Source: Candidatus Bathyarchaeota archaeon
GTDB lineage: Archaea > Thermoproteota > Bathyarchaeia > TCS64
Reading direction: 5' to 3'
NCBI GenBank assembly: GCA_018396515.1
Contig: JAGTQJ010000036.1
Coordinates: forward strand, 1 to 8,081
DNA length: 8,081 nucleotides
In this document: one piece after another, positions 6,104 through 8,081 of the stretch
Position numbering within the stretch: position 1 is the stretch's first letter
Layout of the letters: every line of letters begins with the position of its first letter
Program-made: the position numbers and the translations under genes
The notes under the pieces: generated by a model
What the model was told of the DNA's origin: nothing
The model's input: only the letters and a program-made list of their open reading frames with translations
The model's database searches: none

Positions 6104-6110
6104 ATATTTA
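6104..6110 (+). promoter_or_regulatory. Candidate TATA box of the rhomboid gene
   Basis: ATATTTA is centred about 31 nt before the ATG at 6138, so transcription would begin a few bases before the start codon. This supports 6138 rather than the in-frame ATG at 6012 as the true start. Confidence 0.4.
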
Positions 6111-6137
6111 GATCGGGAGGCTTTATGGTCTTTTAAC

Positions 6138-6800
6138 ATGTTCCCCATCGGCGATGAGGTGCATAGGAGGATCACCCCATATGTGAACTGGGCCCTCATA
6201 GTCATCTCAACCCTGGTTTTCCTGTGGCAGACATCATTTGGTGAAAGGCACTTCGTCTATACCCTCTACAACTATGGTCTCATCCCCGCTAGGATTGAGG
6301 CGGGGAGGGGTTACCACACCCTTGTCACGAACATATTCCTCCATGGGGGATGGATGCACCTGATAGGAAATATGCTCTTCCTATATATCTTCGGAGACAA
6401 TGTCGAGGATGCCTATGGCCACCTCGGCTATCTGGCCTTCTACATATTCTCTGGAGTGGCTGCCTCCCTCTTCTGGATGCTTACCGCCCTTGGAGACCGA
6501 TACCCGGCCGTTGGGGCCTCAGGCGCCATCTCAGGCGTCTTGGGTGCCTACTTCGTCCTGTTCCCGGAGGCGAGGATCAGGACATTGATAAGGTTTGGAT
6601 TCTTCTGGCAAGTTGTTAGGGTCTCGGCTTATGTATGGATAGGCATGTGGTTCCTATATCAGCTCCTTCTAGCCATGTTACCGATAAATACAGGTGTGGC
6701 GTATTGGGCTCATATAGGAGGTTTCATATTCGGCCTGGTTATCGCTAAGGCCTTCAAACCAAAGGAAAGGCTTAATGCTAGAGAATACTACTATTATTAA
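6138..6800 (+). CDS. Rhomboid-family intramembrane serine protease
   Basis: This 220-residue membrane protein cleaves transmembrane substrates within the lipid bilayer. The catalytic set is complete: Ser128 in GASGAISG (126-133), His192 in YWAHIGGFIFG, and the oxyanion residues His74 and Asn78 in HGGWMHLIGNMLFLYIFGD. About six hydrophobic segments can be seen: 17-31, 75-86, 96-117, 131-143, 155-182 and 192-204. The N-terminus MFPIGDEVHRRITPYVNWAL is the usual opening of this family, so the ATG at 6138 is preferred over an in-frame ATG at 6012; the 42 extra codons have no family resemblance and contain the TATA-like element. The C-terminus ends in four tyrosines. It converges on rpl18e with 17 bp between stops. 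Its substrate is unknown. Confidence 0.92.
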   Translation: MFPIGDEVHRRITPYVNWALIVISTLVFLWQTSFGERHFVYTLYNYGLIPARIEAGRGYHTLVTNIFLHGGWMHLIGNMLFLYIFGDNVEDAYGHLGYLAFYIFSGVAASLFWMLTALGDRYPAVGASGAISGVLGAYFVLFPEARIRTLIRFGFFWQVVRVSAYVWIGMWFLYQLLLAMLPINTGVAYWAHIGGFIFGLVIAKAFKPKERLNAREYYYY

Positions 6801-6812
6801 ATTTTCTATTTT
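6801..6812 (+). terminator. T-rich stretch after the rhomboid gene
   Basis: ATTTTCTATTTT follows the rhomboid stop codon directly. T-rich tracts in the non-template strand end transcription in archaea, and the position between two converging genes fits. No hairpin precedes it. Confidence 0.35.
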
Positions 6813-6817
6813 GAGTT

Positions 6818-7162
6818 CTATTTCAAGATCTTTATTCTCGATGGTTCTACATTGGAGGAGAGCAGTTCTCTTAGGGTTATCGCCTTTCCATCCGACTGGT
6901 GGATCTTTTGCCTGGCTGTCCTTGAGAAGGAGAAGGCGGCGATTGTCAAGGGGTGGGAGAGGGCTCCGGATCCCAAGACCTTCCCAGGGACGGCTATTAC
7001 GTCTCCTTCCTTCGAGTGGCGGTCTATCCTGCTCAAGTTCACCTCAGCCCTTGCCCTCCTAGGCCTTTTCAGCTCCTCAGCCAGGGCCCTCCATAGGGCC
7101 GCTCCCCCTCTTGAGGCCTTCTCGAGGGCTCTTATGGTCGAGACTAGCTCCGGGTTTTTCAC
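6818..7162 (-). CDS. rpl18e: Large-subunit ribosomal protein L18e
   Basis: This 114-residue basic protein matches archaeal L18e (related to bacterial L15): NPELVSTIRALEKASRGGAA at the start, then EVNLSRIDRHSKEGDVIAVP (40-59) and GKVLGSGALSHPLTIAAFSF (60-79). It is a component of the 50S subunit. The start is GTG at 7162, overlapping the rpoD stop in GTGA, so translation is coupled; the GAG-rich tail of rpoD supplies the Shine-Dalgarno-like sequence. In most archaea this gene is followed by L13, S9 and RpoN. Here it is followed by a rhomboid gene on the other strand, so the operon ends early. Confidence 0.95.
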   Translation of the reverse strand: MKNPELVSTIRALEKASRGGAALWRALAEELKRPRRARAEVNLSRIDRHSKEGDVIAVPGKVLGSGALSHPLTIAAFSFSRTARQKIHQSDGKAITLRELLSSNVEPSRIKILK

Positions 7163-7950
7163 TCCTCCTCTTCCTCCTCCTCTTCTTCGTATTCCTCCGC
7201 CGCCACCCTGTATAGGCCTCTCCCTACCTCCTCCACAACCTCGAACTCCTTTATCTCCTCCATCAATTCGCCTCTCCTCATCTTCTCTGAGAACTCCTCG
7301 AGCTTCCCAATTAGGATCTTTACAGCTTCAGATACTATACGCTCGGGTGGGAGGCAGCCGGTGGATTCTACGGTGAAGATGAAGGCCTTTCCAACCCCCT
7401 CTGTTCCACCAATCCCCAGGGCCTCGAGCTGCCTCTCATCAACCTGCTGGTATATGCAGCAGGAGACTGGCTGCCACTTGGCGTGGACCTTCCCTAGGCC
7501 CAGCCTTGCGTAGGCCTCAAGCTTCACCGTCTGTCCAGGTGCCAGCTTCACCAATGGAATCTCGGAGCTCACCGGCCTTATCATGGGATCTTCTGGAATG
7601 AGGTCTCCTGAGTAGACCGTCCTCGCCTCGCCCTCCGCGGATACATCTAGAGTGAGGACCGCTCTACACCTGCTGCAGCCGAGCTCGCTTCCACAGTCAC
7701 ATCTCTCCGGTAGTACATACCTTTCCAAGTCGGTTTTCAGCGGAATCAGGCCTAGCCTGTGTGCTAGGATCTCGTCGTGCATAACGGAGGTGTTCGCGAA
7801 GATGAAGACATCCTCTATGGCCATGCAGGGAACCTCAGATATCATCGTCCTCCTCAGGGCGTTAGCGAAGGCTGTGTCGCATCCCATAAGTATGAATCTT
7901 AATGTATCTCCCTTTAGGGTTAGGGCCTCAACCCTCAGCTTCTCGCCCAA
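7159..7950 (-). CDS. rpoD: DNA-directed RNA polymerase subunit D (Rpo3)
   Basis: Subunit D is the archaeal counterpart of bacterial alpha and eukaryotic RPB3, and with subunit L nucleates polymerase assembly. The 263-residue protein shows the dimerisation motif FANALRRTMISEVPCMAIED (28-47), then HDEILAHRLGLIPL (58-71). A Cys-x-Cys-x5-Cys-x2-Cys loop at 84-95 resembles the RPB3 zinc loop. The insertion after KWQPVS (159-164) is short and lacks the multi-Cys ferredoxin-like domain that binds a 4Fe-4S cluster in Sulfolobus-type D subunits. The protein ends in an uninterrupted run of nine Glu, not usual for the family. The start is TTG at 7950, only 3 bp after the rps11 stop, with GGAGG in the end of rps11 as ribosome binding site. 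Confidence 0.95.
   Translation of the reverse strand: MGEKLRVEALTLKGDTLRFILMGCDTAFANALRRTMISEVPCMAIEDVFIFANTSVMHDEILAHRLGLIPLKTDLERYVLPERCDCGSELGCSRCRAVLTLDVSAEGEARTVYSGDLIPEDPMIRPVSSEIPLVKLAPGQTVKLEAYARLGLGKVHAKWQPVSCCIYQQVDERQLEALGIGGTEGVGKAFIFTVESTGCLPPERIVSEAVKILIGKLEEFSEKMRRGELMEEIKEFEVVEEVGRGLYRVAAEEYEEEEEEEEE
7162..7191 (-). repeat. GAG/GAA triplet run encoding the poly-Glu tail of RpoD
   Basis: About ten GAG/GAA triplets in a row end rpoD just before its stop. The run makes an acidic tail and at the same time places several GGAGG-like sequences directly upstream of the rpl18e GTG start. Confidence 0.7.
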
Positions 7951-7953
7951 AGA

Positions 7954-8081
7954 TTAAGGCCTCCTTCCCCTCCTCCCTCCCGGTTTACGGGTTCCGTCGT
8001 GGGGGAGAGGCGTAACCTCCTCTATCCGGCCTATGTTGAATCCGCTTCTGGCCAGTATCCTTATCGCGGCCTGAGCCCCCT
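7954..8081 (-). CDS. rps11: Small-subunit ribosomal protein S11, C-terminal part (5' end outside window)
   Basis: The 41 complete codons visible encode the well conserved C-terminus of S11: [20 protein letters not shown] followed by [18 protein letters not shown], ending in TAA at 7954-7956. The PHDGTR and GGRRGRR motifs are diagnostic; the latter basic tail contacts 16S rRNA in the 30S platform. It lies 3 bp before rpoD in the usual archaeal order S13-S4-S11-rpoD-L18e, so the rest of the operon should lie beyond the right edge. Confidence 0.95.
   Translation of the reverse strand, partial: GAQAAIRILARSGFNIGRIEEVTPLPHDGTRKPGGRRGRRP

Noticed and set aside
6012..6110. C/D-box small RNA suggested by ATGATGA at 6012-6018
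   Set aside because: The C-box match is perfect, but no CTGA D box occurs in the following 100 bases.
6125..6136. Three-codon minigene (ATG GTC TTT TAA) after GGGAGG, just before the rhomboid start
   Set aside because: It would need a leader, while the TATA spacing suggests transcription begins at about the same place. So short a frame occurs easily by chance.
6012..6137. N-terminal 42-residue extension of the rhomboid protein
   Set aside because: It lacks similarity to rhomboid N-termini, contains the TATA-like element and hairpin arms, and MFPIGDE at 6138 is a typical family start.
6852..7376. Plus-strand frame of 174 codons opposite rpl18e and rpoD
   Set aside because: It is the antisense of two certain genes, and its Pro/Ser-rich runs come from the reverse of GAG/GGA repeats.

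Overview
The window looks like part of the chromosome of a thermophilic archaeon, most likely from the Thermoproteota/TACK side, though the exact lineage cannot be fixed from sequence alone. The evidence is an archaeal S11 - RNA polymerase D - L18e operon, TATA-box promoters sitting about 25-31 nt upstream of start codons (leaderless-type transcription), TTG and GTG starts, heavy use of AGG/AGA and ATA codons, and archaeal families such as wHTH-MNT/HEPN pairs and MTH1187.

Layout, left to right. (1) The tail of an unidentified + strand gene (1-133). (2) A free-standing class II glutamine amidotransferase with an unassigned C-terminal region (174-1223), whose start codon overlaps a perfect 9-bp inverted repeat. 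(3) An iron-uptake operon (1266-3963): a DtxR/IdeR-type metalloregulator with a C-terminal FeoA domain, then the ferrous iron transporter FeoB. FeoB is cut by an in-frame TGA into a GTPase-domain reading frame and a membrane-domain reading frame. (4) On the - strand, converging on FeoB with a 12-bp gap, a two-gene unit (3976-5170): a winged-helix minimal nucleotidyltransferase and an overlapping HEPN protein, the arrangement of a HepT/MntA-type toxin-antitoxin pair. (5) A stretch of about 400 bp (5171-5566) with no intact gene but with traces of a decayed one. (6) An MTH1187-family protein (5567-5896, -). (7) Divergent from it, a rhomboid protease with its full catalytic set (6138-6800, +). 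(8) On the - strand, converging on the rhomboid gene, the ribosomal/RNA polymerase operon rpl18e (6818-7162), rpoD (7159-7950) and the 3' end of rps11 (7954-8081).

How the genes work together. The regulator-FeoA/FeoB pair should sense and import Fe2+; no separate FeoA gene is seen, so the regulator's FeoA domain may be the only one locally. The MNT/HEPN genes are translationally coupled and read like a self-contained defence or stress module, but the HEPN protein has Tyr where the family's catalytic His is expected. The S11-D-L18e order is the standard archaeal one, but L13, S9 and RpoN do not follow L18e here.

The points most worth a second look are the in-frame stop in FeoB, the altered HEPN motif, the solitary amidotransferase with its operator-like dyad, and the decayed gene at 5210-5557. 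I do not see CRISPR arrays, insertion sequences, rRNA or tRNA genes.
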